Source of the DNA: Chloroflexota bacterium
Lineage (GTDB): Bacteria; Chloroflexota; Anaerolineae; Aggregatilineales; Phototrophicaceae
DNA length: 64,000 nt
Direction of reading: 5' to 3'
Assembly: GCA_026709625.1 (NCBI GenBank)
Contig: JAPOSR010000041.1
Location: forward strand, 19,732-83,731
Made by a program: the position numbers and the translations under genes
Notes under the pieces: model-generated
What the model was told of the DNA's origin: nothing
Databases searched by the model: none
What the model saw: the letters and a program-made list of their open reading frames with translations, nothing else
Shown: positions 9,921-19,733 of the stretch, one piece after another
How the letters are laid out: every line of letters begins with the position of its first letter
Numbering within the stretch: the stretch's first letter is position 1

Positions 9921-10448
9921 TCATCTGCGGTGGGCGCGGATCCAACCGCCGCGTATAAACTCGGAATGTTCCACCGTCACAAAAGCATCTGGCTTGATCG
10001 TGTGAATGATGCGGATGACCTGCGGCAAGTCGCGCCGATGCGCAATGATGCGCAGTTCTTCGACCTCGCCATGCGCGCCCTTGCCCATGATCTCAGTCAC
10101 GCCATGCCCAGCCTCGCGCAGCGCCAAGGCCATGGCCTGCGCTGTTTCGCGCGAGGCGATGGCGGTTATGCATTCGTAGGCTTTGACAAAGCGGTTTTCC
10201 ACCTGTACGCCGACGAGACCGCCAACCGCGAAACCCAGCACATAAGCCACCAGCTTGGGCAAATTCTCCAGATCGGTAATAACTTGACCAGCCGTATACG
10301 CAAAGAGCAGCGACTCCAACGAAGCGAATCCAAAGCTCCAAGCGCGCCGTCCCCGCGAAACCAGGATGAGCCGCACTGTGCCGATCACATTGTTGCCGAC
10401 GCGCAGCAGAAAGATGAAGAGCGGAATCGCTAGCGATTCAATAGGCAT
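9921..10448 (-). CDS. UPF0316 / DUF2179-type membrane protein
   Basis: RVGNNVIGTVRLILVSRGRR...ESLLFAY...GFAVGGLVGVQVENR pattern. Confidence 0.75.
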   Translation of the reverse strand: MPIESLAIPLFIFLLRVGNNVIGTVRLILVSRGRRAWSFGFASLESLLFAYTAGQVITDLENLPKLVAYVLGFAVGGLVGVQVENRFVKAYECITAIASRETAQAMALALREAGHGVTEIMGKGAHGEVEELRIIAHRRDLPQVIRIIHTIKPDAFVTVEHSEFIRGGWIRAHRR

Positions 10449-10566
10449 GGTGGGCGCATTCGTGCCTGTGCAATGCCCCCAGTGTAGCAGAAACTGAATG
10501 CGCCACAGACACCCGCCCTACCCAGAAGCGCGCGCCTGTGGTCAACTGTTAAGCTGAGGTGAGGCC

Positions 10567-11403
10567 ATGTCGCAGAGCCCAAAAGCGCTGCTTGAACAAT
10601 ATCGGGTGCTGCCCAAAAAGAGCTTGGGCCAGCATTTCATGCACGATCCCGGCACGCTGGCGAAACTGGTCGCGGCTGCCGAAATCACAGCGGCGGACAC
10701 AGTGGTCGAAGTTGGCGCTGGCACCGGCTCGTTGACAGCATGGCTGGCGGCGCAAGCCCGGCAGGTCTATGCCATCGAAGTGGATGCGCGCTTGCAGCCT
10801 GTTCTGGAAGACCGCTTTGACGATGCAGACAATGTCTATCTCGTCTTCGGCGACATCCTCAAGCTGGACATTGCGGCACTGCTGGGCGCGGGCGACTATG
10901 TCGTGGTGGCAAATGTGCCCTATTATATCAGCAGTGCCATCATCTGGCATTTTATCGAGTCGCGATTGCCGCCACGCCGGCTGGCGCTGACCATGCAATA
11001 CGAAGTTGCCGAGCGCATCGCGGGGGCAAAGAGCGCGCAGAACCTGCTATCGATGGCGGCGCAGTTTTATGGAAAGGCGCGCATCATCGGCAAGCTGAGC
11101 CCGGCGGTATTCGTGCCGCGCCCGCGCATCGACAGCGCCATCGTGCGCATCGACACGCATGCTCAGCCACCAGTAGATGTGCCGGGAGCAGCCGCTTTCT
11201 TCCGCGTGCTGCGAGCCGGCTTCAGCCAAAAACGCAAACAGCTGAAGAACTCGCTTGCCAGCGGCTTGAGTATTAAAGCGGCGGCGGCGGGACGTTTGCT
11301 GCGCCAGGCGGATATCGACCCGCAGCGGCGCGCCGAGACCCTGTCGCTGAATGAATGGGCGCGCCTGACGCGAGCAGTTCATGGCGATAAACGCGACTCT
11401 TGA
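10567..11403 (+). CDS. rsmA: 16S rRNA (adenine1518-N6/adenine1519-N6)-dimethyltransferase
   Basis: KKSLGQHFMHDP, VEVGAGTGSLT and ANVPYYISSAIIW motifs. Confidence 0.95.
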   Translation: MSQSPKALLEQYRVLPKKSLGQHFMHDPGTLAKLVAAAEITAADTVVEVGAGTGSLTAWLAAQARQVYAIEVDARLQPVLEDRFDDADNVYLVFGDILKLDIAALLGAGDYVVVANVPYYISSAIIWHFIESRLPPRRLALTMQYEVAERIAGAKSAQNLLSMAAQFYGKARIIGKLSPAVFVPRPRIDSAIVRIDTHAQPPVDVPGAAAFFRVLRAGFSQKRKQLKNSLASGLSIKAAAAGRLLRQADIDPQRRAETLSLNEWARLTRAVHGDKRDS

Positions 11404-11457
11404 CTTATGATGTGGCTATGAACAGGCGAGTTGAACAGGCAGACGGGGAGAAACATA

Positions 11458-11994
11458 ATGAGCGCGGAAATAACGACATTGGGCGGTGGCTGCTTTTGGT
11501 GCATCGAAGCGATTTACAACCAGCTAAACGGAGTTGAGTCGGCGATATCAGGCTATATGGGCGGGCATGTCGAAAACCCAAGCTATGAGCAGGTCTGCGG
11601 CAAGATGACGGGACATGCCGAAGTCGTGCAGGTCACTTTTGACAGCGAGGTGGCGAGTTTTCAAGATATCTTGAATATCTTTTTCACTGTGCATGATCCC
11701 ACCACACCCAACCGGCAGGGGCCAGATATCGGTCCGCAGTATCGCTCTGGCATCTGGTATCACAGCGAGGAGCAGCGAAAAATCGCCGAGGCGACGATCC
11801 AACGGCTTGATGAAGAAGGCATTTATAGCAGCAAGATCGTCACAGAAGTGAGCCCAGCCGGCACATTTTGGGTCGCTGAGGCTTATCATCAGGGCTATTT
11901 CCTCAACAATTCGCGGCAGGGCTACTGCGCTTATGTGGTCGCCCCCAAGGTAGCCAAGTTCCGCAAGCAGTACTTCGACCGCCTCAAAGCTTGA
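11458..11994 (+). CDS. msrA: Peptide-methionine (S)-S-oxide reductase
   Basis: GGGCFWCIEAIYNQLNGVESAISGYMGG; ATG at 11458. Confidence 0.95.
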   Translation: MSAEITTLGGGCFWCIEAIYNQLNGVESAISGYMGGHVENPSYEQVCGKMTGHAEVVQVTFDSEVASFQDILNIFFTVHDPTTPNRQGPDIGPQYRSGIWYHSEEQRKIAEATIQRLDEEGIYSSKIVTEVSPAGTFWVAEAYHQGYFLNNSRQGYCAYVVAPKVAKFRKQYFDRLKA

Positions 11995-12055
11995 GCAGGA
12001 GCAAGGCGGTGCCGCGCCTTTCTCAGAAAAAACGGGCGACGCCAGCCTCCTTGGC

Positions 12056-12092
12056 CAGCAAAAAAGTCCCCCCAATGGCGATTGAGGGGACT
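12056..12092 (-). terminator. Intrinsic terminator of hsp20 (minus strand)
   Basis: AGTCCCCTCAAT-CGCC-ATTGGGGGGACT hairpin followed by TTTTTT on the minus strand, about 20 nt after the hsp20 stop codon. Confidence 0.85.
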
Positions 12093-12113
12093 CCGATTGC
12101 TGGCTGGATGCGG

Positions 12114-12554
12114 CTAGCTCGCGCTGCCCATCGCGCTGACGGGGATCTGCCGCGGGGTGTGCGCCTGGGCCTTGGGCAGGCTGATGATCAGCACGCCGTC
12201 TTCTAGGCTGGCGCTGACAGCGTCGCCATCGACGATGCCCGGGAAGCGCAGGCTGCGGCTGAACTTGCCGGCGCGGCGCTCGCGGATGAGCCACTTGCCG
12301 TCTTCGCTCTGCGGCGCGCTGGTGGTCTCGCCACTGATGGTCAGCACATCTTCGTGAATGCTGACATCGATGTCATCCAACTTGACGCCGGGCAGGTTGG
12401 CTCGCAGTGTATAGTCAAGGGCAGTTTCTTCGACATCCAGCGCCAGCCCCAAGGGGAGGTTGGCGAATTCACTGCGGACTCCCAGATATGGGCGGGCATC
12501 TTGCATCAGGCGGTCAACCATGCGAAAGTAGGGATTGCGTGTGCGGTACAACAT
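12114..12554 (-). CDS. Hsp20/alpha-crystallin small heat shock protein
   Basis: YTLRANLPGVKLDDIDVSIHEDVLTISGE and FSRSLRFPGIVDGDAVSASLEDGVLIISLPKA. Confidence 0.94.
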   Translation of the reverse strand: MLYRTRNPYFRMVDRLMQDARPYLGVRSEFANLPLGLALDVEETALDYTLRANLPGVKLDDIDVSIHEDVLTISGETTSAPQSEDGKWLIRERRAGKFSRSLRFPGIVDGDAVSASLEDGVLIISLPKAQAHTPRQIPVSAMGSAS

Positions 12555-12754
12555 GATCTTGTCTCCTTCGTTGCTTTCTTAACTTGCACTCAGGATAGAC
12601 GCGCTGCATAAGAGAAAGAAAAGCGCCGCATAAACACAGCAAAAGAAGCGCATAAGCAACATGTTAGCGGACAGCGCCAGCGCATATTCAGTTTGGGGAA
12701 GCCGGCGGCATGATGGCGCAGTCATATGATCGAGCAAGGCAGCAGGATGGGACG

Positions 12755-14734
12755 ATGCGCGCGGGCGTGGATATTGGCGGCACTTTCACCGACCTCGTGC
12801 TGAGCGAAGGCGGGCGGCTTTCCATACACAAGCTACTCAGCTCACCGGCAAAACCCGAACGAGCCATGCTGGCTGGCTTGAACAAGCTGGCGCCGGGGGG
12901 CATCGCGGCGCTGCGGCAAGTGGCGCATGGATCGACTGTCGCCACCAATGCCATTTTGGAACGCAAAGGTGCTCGCGCGGCGCTGCTGACGACCGCCGGC
13001 TTTCGTGACCTGCTCTTCATCGGGCGGCAAGACCGACCGGATCTCTATGCTATTCATCCGCGCATCCCGCCACCGCTTATCCCGCGCGAACGCTGCTACG
13101 AAGTACCTGAACGACTCGACTTCCGCGGCGACACGCTGCTGGACCTAGATGAGGCGGCGCTGGAAAATGTGCTGGACGCGGTGGCAGCGCAGAGATGCGA
13201 GGCGATTGCCGTCTGTTTCTTGTTCAGTTATATCAATGCCGCCCACGAGCAACGGGTCAAGCAGCGAATCCTGGCGCGCGGCATCGTCCAACACGACTGG
13301 CAGGTGGTGCTGTCCTCAGAAGCGATGCCAGAATTCCGCGAATACGAACTTGCCAGCACAGTCGCTTTGGAAGCCTATGTGAGACCGGTCATGTCGCGGT
13401 ACATCGGCGTGCTGGAGTCGCGGCTGCCACCCAGCCTGCCCCTGCGAATCATGAAGTCGGACGGCGGCGTGATGCGCGCTGGCCGCGTTCGCCAGCAAGC
13501 CATCCACACAGCGCTCAGCGGGCCAGCCGCCGGCGTGATTGGCGCTTGGCGCCTGGCGCGGGCCGCGGGCTGCCACAAAATCATCACGCTGGATATGGGC
13601 GGCACTTCCACCGATGTCTCGCTGGTGGACGAGCAGCCGGTTCCTCGCCCCGAATCGGCTATCGATGGCCTGCCTCTGCGCGTGCGCATGCTGGATATTG
13701 AAACGATCGGCGCGGGTGGCGGTTCAATCGGGCGCGTGGACGCTGGTGGCGCGCTGCGCGTCGGCCCGCAATCGGCTGGCGCAGACCCGGGACCAGCGGT
13801 CTATGGACGCGGCGGCACGTTGCCCACGCTGAGCGATGCCAATGCGCTGCTGGGACGGCTGGATGCCGACCATGTGCTGGGCGGCGCGCTGGCGCTGGAT
13901 TTGGCGGCTGGTGAACGAGCGCTGGCTGGCTTGGCGCGAACGATCAACCTCAGCCCTCTCGAAGCCGCCAAAGGCGTGATTGACATCGCCACGGTCAACA
14001 TCGACCGCGCTATCCGGCGCGTTTCTGTCGCTCGCGGCCACGACCCGCGCGATTTTACCCTGGTGGCATTTGGCGGCGCTGGACCGCTGCACGCTTGCGA
14101 GGCGGCGGCGCGACTGGAAATCCCGCGGGTGTTGGTGCCGCCGACGCCGGGCGTTTTGTGCGCGCTGGGCTTGCTGCTGGCTGATGTGGCGGTCGAGATC
14201 AGCCGTTCGGTGATGCAAGCGGCCACAGACGACTGCCTGGCTGATTTGCGCGCGACCCAGGATAAGCTGCTGGAACAGGCGGGCAGCGAACTGGCACGCG
14301 AAGGGATTGACGATGCCGAGCGCGTCTTCGCTGTTTCGCTGGATATGCGCTATCAAGGGCAAGCTTACGAGCTGAATATCCCCTACAGCGCCGAGGCCGC
14401 AGACCACTTTCATGCAGCGCACGAAAGAACTTACGGTCATGCCATGCGCTGGCGGACAGTTGAAATTGTCAGCCTGCGCGTCAATGGGCGCGGCATCAGC
14501 GACAAGCCCGAATTTGCCGCGCGTGAAGTCGCGGAGCGCCTGCCTGCGCCGCTCGAGGAGAAGCCTTCGCCGCTGGGTGGCGCGATGACTCTATACAGGC
14601 GCGACATGCTGCTGCCCGGCGCGACCTTTGCGGGCGAGGCGCTGGTCTTGCAACTGGACAGCACTACGTATGTGCCGGCGGGTTGGCAGGCGCGCGTCGA
14701 TAGCTTGGGCAATATGTTGTTGTCGCGCGGCTGA
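12755..14734 (+). CDS. Hydantoinase/oxoprolinase subunit A (HyuA family)
   Basis: GVDIGGTFTDLVL, HGSTVATNAILERKGA, TLDMGGTSTDVSL, GAGGGSIGRVD; ORF could start at 12710. Confidence 0.93.
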   Translation: MRAGVDIGGTFTDLVLSEGGRLSIHKLLSSPAKPERAMLAGLNKLAPGGIAALRQVAHGSTVATNAILERKGARAALLTTAGFRDLLFIGRQDRPDLYAIHPRIPPPLIPRERCYEVPERLDFRGDTLLDLDEAALENVLDAVAAQRCEAIAVCFLFSYINAAHEQRVKQRILARGIVQHDWQVVLSSEAMPEFREYELASTVALEAYVRPVMSRYIGVLESRLPPSLPLRIMKSDGGVMRAGRVRQQAIHTALSGPAAGVIGAWRLARAAGCHKIITLDMGGTSTDVSLVDEQPVPRPESAIDGLPLRVRMLDIETIGAGGGSIGRVDAGGALRVGPQSAGADPGPAVYGRGGTLPTLSDANALLGRLDADHVLGGALALDLAAGERALAGLARTINLSPLEAAKGVIDIATVNIDRAIRRVSVARGHDPRDFTLVAFGGAGPLHACEAAARLEIPRVLVPPTPGVLCALGLLLADVAVEISRSVMQAATDDCLADLRATQDKLLEQAGSELAREGIDDAERVFAVSLDMRYQGQAYELNIPYSAEAADHFHAAHERTYGHAMRWRTVEIVSLRVNGRGISDKPEFAAREVAERLPAPLEEKPSPLGGAMTLYRRDMLLPGATFAGEALVLQLDSTTYVPAGWQARVDSLGNMLLSRG

Positions 14735-14739
14735 AGAAC

Positions 14740-15219
14740 TCATGCATAGGCGACCGCTCCTTCAATCTCCACGCACATATTAAAAGGCAGCGCTGCCATG
14801 CCCACTGCCGAGCGAGCATGAGCGCCGCGCTCTGCCCCATAAAGCGCTAAAATCAGCTGCGAACAGCCATTGATGACCGCCGGCTGCTGCGCAAAGTCGG
14901 GCGCGCAGTTGACCATGCCATGCAGCCGCAGCCAATGAGCGACGCGGTCGAGGTCGCCCAGCGCCCGCTTTAAGCTGCCCAGCATAGAAAGTCCCACTGC
15001 CTGGGCGGCCGCGCAGCCAGCTTCGATCGTGACATCAGCGCCCACCTTGCCAAAAGGACCAGCCAGCGAGCCATCGGCCGTCTGAGGACCGTGCCCGGAA
15101 ATATAGGCGATGCCCGCGTGCAAGCGCACAAAGCTCAAAGGCAGCTCAACCCCCGCCGGCGGCAAGACAGGTGGCGGCAGCGCCAAGCCCATTTCGGCTA
15201 ATTTCGCTTCGATTTCCAT
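14740..15219 (-). CDS. RidA (YjgF/YER057c/UK114) family protein
   Basis: YISGHGP...VGLSMLGSLKRALGDLDRV...VEIEGAVAYA; ATG at 15219. Confidence 0.88.
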   Translation of the reverse strand: MEIEAKLAEMGLALPPPVLPPAGVELPLSFVRLHAGIAYISGHGPQTADGSLAGPFGKVGADVTIEAGCAAAQAVGLSMLGSLKRALGDLDRVAHWLRLHGMVNCAPDFAQQPAVINGCSQLILALYGAERGAHARSAVGMAALPFNMCVEIEGAVAYA

Positions 15220-15310
15220 AATTTCCTCGTCAACAGTGGCGAATTTGCTGGATGCCAAGTTATTCGCACTGAGTCGCCCGCATTTCCCCCCAGAAAGAAA
15301 CTGCGGCGGC

Positions 15311-16327
15311 TTAATATCCTTTGGCGCGATCCAGCTGATTGAGGAGCGGACGGTTATCCAGATAGCGGCGCAGATTTTCTTTGAAGACCAGAGCGGCTTT
15401 CTCATGATAATCGCGGGTAAAGCCAGCGATGTGCGGCGTGATGACGACATTGTCCAGCGCCCAAAGCGGACTGGTGCTGGGCAAAGGCTCTTGTTCGAAG
15501 ACATCCAGCGCCGCTCCGCCGATCATTCCCGAAGACAGCGCGTTGATGAGCGCCTGCTCGTCCACCACCGCCCCGCGCGCGACATTCACCAAGATGCCGC
15601 TGGGTTTCATCGCCGCGAAGACCTCGTCGCCGATCAAGCGCTCGGTATCTTTGGTGAGCGGCACAGTGACCACCAGATAATCGCAGTCTTTCGCCATCGA
15701 AGCGACTGTATCGGCAGGATAGATGCGGTCGGGAATGTCGCCACTGGAGTCGCCGGTATTGGGCAGTTGGAAAGCTTTGTCTTCGGCAATATTGCGCAGG
15801 TCGCGCTTCGAAGCCAGCACAGTCATGCCCATCGCCGCGCACAGCCGCGCCAGTTCACGACCGATGCTGCCATAGCCGACGATACCCACAGTCTGCCGCT
15901 CCATATCGACCGGCATAAAGGCTTCTGGCGAATGCTCCAGCCACTCGGCTCTGGATTGCAGATCCAGCGCCATGCGGATTTTGTAATTGAAGATCAGCAT
16001 CATCATCAAACAATAGTGCGCCATATTGGTGGCGTGGATGCCGCTGGTCGAGGTGACGATGATGTCTTCAGCTTGCATGACCGGGTGGCGCAGCGCATGA
16101 TTCAAGCCAGCGGAATTAAGCTGGATCCAGCGCAGCTTGGGGGCTTGCTCGGGATCGGGGAAGTAGCCGGTGGTATAGAGCACTTCGCTGCGGGCGATGG
16201 CCTCGGGCGGGACAACCGGAAAGTGCCGCTCGACTTGCAGGCGCGGCGATATCTCACGCAGTTCCACGAGAATATCATCAGAGAAATCGATGGCAATTGT
16301 GACGACGATGCGCTCGGATTCGGGCAT
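15311..16327 (-). CDS. D-isomer specific 2-hydroxyacid dehydrogenase
   Basis: VGIVGYGSIGRELARLCAAMGM and KPSGILVNVARGAVVDEQALINAL...GAALDVFEQEPLP. Confidence 0.93.
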   Translation of the reverse strand: MPESERIVVTIAIDFSDDILVELREISPRLQVERHFPVVPPEAIARSEVLYTTGYFPDPEQAPKLRWIQLNSAGLNHALRHPVMQAEDIIVTSTSGIHATNMAHYCLMMMLIFNYKIRMALDLQSRAEWLEHSPEAFMPVDMERQTVGIVGYGSIGRELARLCAAMGMTVLASKRDLRNIAEDKAFQLPNTGDSSGDIPDRIYPADTVASMAKDCDYLVVTVPLTKDTERLIGDEVFAAMKPSGILVNVARGAVVDEQALINALSSGMIGGAALDVFEQEPLPSTSPLWALDNVVITPHIAGFTRDYHEKAALVFKENLRRYLDNRPLLNQLDRAKGY

Positions 16328-16444
16328 ATGCGCCCCCTCTAGCGGGCTTAGCGGCTCGCGCGCCGATATGGTAAAATCGCTGGCGATATGCGCGATTTTA
16401 ACAAGGTCGACAAGTGCTGACAATAGAAACGCGGGGAGAGTTCG

Positions 16445-17245
16445 ATGGGTATGCTGGATGGCAAGGTCGCGTTGGTATTTGGCGTCGCCAACAAACATTC
16501 AATCGGCTGGGGGATTGCGCGCGCCTTGCACCGTGAAGGCGCAACAGTCGCGCTGAGCTATGCCATGGCCAAGCTGGCGCGCCGTGTCAAGCCGCTGGGC
16601 GAAGCGCTTGGCTGCGAGTTGGTGCTGCAAGCCGATGTAGGCGATGCCGACGAGCTGGATGCCGTCTTTGCCGCGGTCGCAGCACAATATGGCAAGCTGG
16701 ATGTGCTGGTGCATTCGGTGGCATTTGCCGAGCGCGATGCCCTCAGTGGCCGTTTTGTTGACCTGCGGCGGGATGCGCTGCTGAGCGCCATCGACATCAG
16801 CGCCGTCAGTTTGATCGAGCTAACGCGCCGCGCCGAACCCCTAATGCGCGGTGGCGGCAGCATCATGAGCCTGACCTACAACGCCTCGCAAAAAGTCATC
16901 CCCAATTACAACGCTATGGCCATCGCCAAAGCCGCGCTGGAGGCGATTACGATGTATCTGGCGGCGGATGTGGGCGGCAGCAAGATCCGCGTCAATGCCA
17001 TCAGCGCTGGCGCAATCAAGACTCTTTCAGCCGGTGGCATCGCCGGCTTCCGCGACCTCTTGAAATACGCCGAGGTCACTTCGCCGATGAACGAGCTGGT
17101 CAGCCAGGACGATGTGGGGGATTTGGCGCTATTCCTGGCGTCAGATTTGTCGCGGCGCATCACCGGCGAAGTCATCTATGTCGATGCCGGTTACAACATT
17201 ATGGGCTATACCGATGTTCATGCGCTGATGAAAGCCGAGGGTTAG
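16445..17245 (+). CDS. fabI: Enoyl-[acyl-carrier-protein] reductase (NADH)
   Basis: GVANKHSIGWGIARALHREGA, YNASQKVIPNYNAMAIAKAALE, GAIKTLSAGGI. Confidence 0.95.
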   Translation: MGMLDGKVALVFGVANKHSIGWGIARALHREGATVALSYAMAKLARRVKPLGEALGCELVLQADVGDADELDAVFAAVAAQYGKLDVLVHSVAFAERDALSGRFVDLRRDALLSAIDISAVSLIELTRRAEPLMRGGGSIMSLTYNASQKVIPNYNAMAIAKAALEAITMYLAADVGGSKIRVNAISAGAIKTLSAGGIAGFRDLLKYAEVTSPMNELVSQDDVGDLALFLASDLSRRITGEVIYVDAGYNIMGYTDVHALMKAEG

Positions 17246-18633
17246 TCCATAGACAGCGAGAACATCGCCGCGAAACGGTCGCCGGGCACCAACCTGGCTT
17301 GGCGGCTTGCGCGCTTTACCCGGCGCAGACTCCAGGCAGCGAGCAGGATGCCCAGCAAACCGCTGACAAAGACGGCTCCATAGGCAGTCGCATGTTGCCC
17401 GGATATGCCCTTGGCGATTTCTAAGAGGACGCCGCCGCCAGCCACGCCAACGCCACGCGCGATGGTCACGCAAAACGACCAGAAACCCAGAAATGTGCCG
17501 GCGCGCCCGTTTGGGCTCATGTCCATCATCAGACCCAGCGTGCCGATGTTCCACGCGCCCAAACCCAAACCCAGCAGAAGCAGCGAGGGCATCACCAAAG
17601 CTTGCATGGTCAGCAGCGAAGACGCGGACAAGGTTAGATAAGCCGCCGCCAGCACAGCCAGCCCCAGCATGGAAGCGCTGCTGTGGGTAAAGCGCCCCGA
17701 GCCGCGCATCAAAGCCAGCGTGGCAAAGGAGCTAAGGATGGCAGCTGTGCCCCAATAGGCTGAGTAGCGATTGGTCTGGCTGGCATCAATCCCGAAGACC
17801 TGCCCGGCGAAGGGCTCAAGCACCGAATCTTGGAAAAAGGCAAAAAGCATCGACAGGGTCAGATAGAGCAGAAAATGCCGCAGTGGCGGGCTGCGCCAAA
17901 CCACCGACAGGTCGGCGCGCAGGCTTCTCTCCAGGTTGTCGGGCGTGGGCGCGGGCGCATGGGTGGCGCGCCGTTCTTCGCCCAGCATCGATACGACCCA
18001 CAAGATGCACAATGCCGCCGCCGCCGCCAGGAATAGATTCAACAGCGCATCGGCGCTATAGCCAAGCGCGGTGCCCTCTTGCTGGGGCAGCAGCACGCCG
18101 AAGAAAACGCCGCTGGCCGCAAAGCCGATTAACAAAAATGTCCAGACCAAGCCGACAGCGCGCCCACGTTGATGCTGCGCGGCGCGGTCATAAATCAATG
18201 CCAGGAAGGTGCTGCCCGATATGGCGTTGCCCAGGCTGAATAACAAAAAGCCGGCAGCCAGCGCCAGCCACAGCGCCGCCGGCACCGGCTCGCCGAGCGT
18301 TCGCACCAGTTGCGATGTAACAAAGCCCAGTGCCAAAGTGCTCAGCACCATCATCGCCCGCCCCAGCCATATCCAGAACAGGCGCCGATAGCCCCCGATC
18401 GTATGCGTATCTGACCAGCGCCCAGCCAGCACGCCCAAAGGTGCCAAGAAGTATCGCAAGCCCGTCAACAAACCGACCAGCGCCGCGCTAAAACCCAAAT
18501 CGGCGACCATTACGCGGTTCCAGACGCCAGTGGTCAAGACATCCGCCATGCCCGAGCCCAGATGAAAAAGGGCGATCTTCAAATTGCGGGCGATAGACAA
18601 ATGGGATGGTTGAGGATCTGTCATCGATGGCAT
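17242..18633 (-). CDS. MFS transporter of the PucC/BCH2-like family
   Basis: 12-TM-like ORF; FHLGSGMADVLTTGVWNRVMVADLGFSAALVGLL...SDTHTIGGYRRLFWIWLGR matches the PucC pattern. Confidence 0.78.
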   Translation of the reverse strand: MPSMTDPQPSHLSIARNLKIALFHLGSGMADVLTTGVWNRVMVADLGFSAALVGLLTGLRYFLAPLGVLAGRWSDTHTIGGYRRLFWIWLGRAMMVLSTLALGFVTSQLVRTLGEPVPAALWLALAAGFLLFSLGNAISGSTFLALIYDRAAQHQRGRAVGLVWTFLLIGFAASGVFFGVLLPQQEGTALGYSADALLNLFLAAAAALCILWVVSMLGEERRATHAPAPTPDNLERSLRADLSVVWRSPPLRHFLLYLTLSMLFAFFQDSVLEPFAGQVFGIDASQTNRYSAYWGTAAILSSFATLALMRGSGRFTHSSASMLGLAVLAAAYLTLSASSLLTMQALVMPSLLLLGLGLGAWNIGTLGLMMDMSPNGRAGTFLGFWSFCVTIARGVGVAGGGVLLEIAKGISGQHATAYGAVFVSGLLGILLAAWSLRRVKRASRQARLVPGDRFAAMFSLSMD

Positions 18634-18756
18634 TCACAGTGCGACAGGTTTTGCCGATTGCGCAATCGTATGCGGCGCCACCAAACGCGTCAAGGGGCGA
18701 TTGCCGCAGGCACAGCAGCCCACCAGCATTTTGCCTGCTTTTCGTTTTCGCGCCTA

Positions 18757-18765
18757 TGCTATACT
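18757..18765 (+). promoter_or_regulatory. Possible extended -10 (TGCTATACT) for the universal stress gene
   Basis: TGCTATACT about 36 nt before ATG 18801; no good -35 seen. Confidence 0.45.
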
Positions 18766-18800
18766 GTATTCAACGTGATTCATCACAAAGCGAGGCTGCA

Positions 18801-19262
18801 ATGTTTCAACACCGTCCCTTTAAGAAAATTGTCGTGCCCACAGATGGCTCTGCTTGGAGCGAGCGCGCCGTGCCCTACGCCGTCGACTTTGCGCGCATCA
18901 GCGGTGGCGAGGTGGTTCTTGTGCATGTTTTTACGCCGCCTATGCACGAATTTGTCGATTCGCTCGCTATCGCCGGCGAATTTGAATTGGCAAACCGCAT
19001 CCGCGAAGAAATCAAGCAGCACTTGCTCAACCTGCGCAATGAAGTGCGCGCGGAAGGCGTGAACTGCCGCCTGCACATTATAGACGCTGTGGGCGTGGCG
19101 CAGCATGTCATCGAATATATCGAGGAAGAGACAGCTGATTTGGTGGTCATGACGACGCATGGACACTCGGGCTTGGTGCGGCTGGTCTTTGGCAGCGTCG
19201 CCAACAAGGTTATGCACGATGTCAATGTGCCGGTGCTGGTGATCCGTCCCGACCTCGAATAG
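18801..19262 (+). CDS. UspA-type universal stress protein
   Basis: KKIVVPTDGSAWSERAVPYAVDFA...VVMTTHGHSGLVRLVFGSVANKVMHDVNVPVLVIRP. Confidence 0.94.
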   Translation: MFQHRPFKKIVVPTDGSAWSERAVPYAVDFARISGGEVVLVHVFTPPMHEFVDSLAIAGEFELANRIREEIKQHLLNLRNEVRAEGVNCRLHIIDAVGVAQHVIEYIEEETADLVVMTTHGHSGLVRLVFGSVANKVMHDVNVPVLVIRPDLE

Positions 19263-19733
19263 TCGCGTCGATTTCGTCAAAAGGCGGCTGGCGCAGGTCG
19301 ACCATCGCCGCAGCTCAGCCACCGCCCGCCTCGCTGCCGCTTGCTCGCCTGGTTCGAGCGCAAGCTGCGCGAATTCGTCTTCATCGACCAGCAGCGCGCG
19401 TCCATCGGGATAGACAAACAAATCGAGGCAGAGATCATCAGCCATGATCTGTTCGCCAGCCATGACAGGCGGGCGGGTGATATTGCAATACCAGCCTTTC
19501 AGCGCGCCGCTGGGGGTATCGCCAACGCGAAAGATGTTGTACCAACGCCCAAAATAGAACCACTCGCGGAAGCGGTCGCCGCGGCGCAGCTGGATATAAC
19601 CCAAATTGCGGTCGGCCAATGCAAACGTGGCATCGATGCATACAAACGCGGCGGTCTGCTGGTGGATGACGCCGCGATAGCGCAGTTGCTCCTGGCCGGC
19701 TGCGTCGCGTTTGATGATGATGAGAGAACGCAT
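19222..19733 (-). CDS. DUF402 family protein, probable frameshift near 19300
   Basis: N-terminal part YFGRWYNIFRVGD...GWYCNITRPP...DDLCLDLFVYPDGR...VDEDEF is DUF402-like; its frame then runs antisense through the stress gene, while the adjacent frame gives MVDLRQPPFDEIDATIRG. Confidence 0.7.

Noticed and set aside
15110-16342. 410-aa plus-strand ORF antisense to ridA and the 2-hydroxyacid dehydrogenase
   Set aside because: Shadow ORF; conserved enzyme motifs are on the minus strand.
18783-19300. Extended 316-aa minus-strand ORF reaching through the universal stress gene
   Set aside because: C-terminal half is antisense of uspA; only the DUF402-like part is credible.
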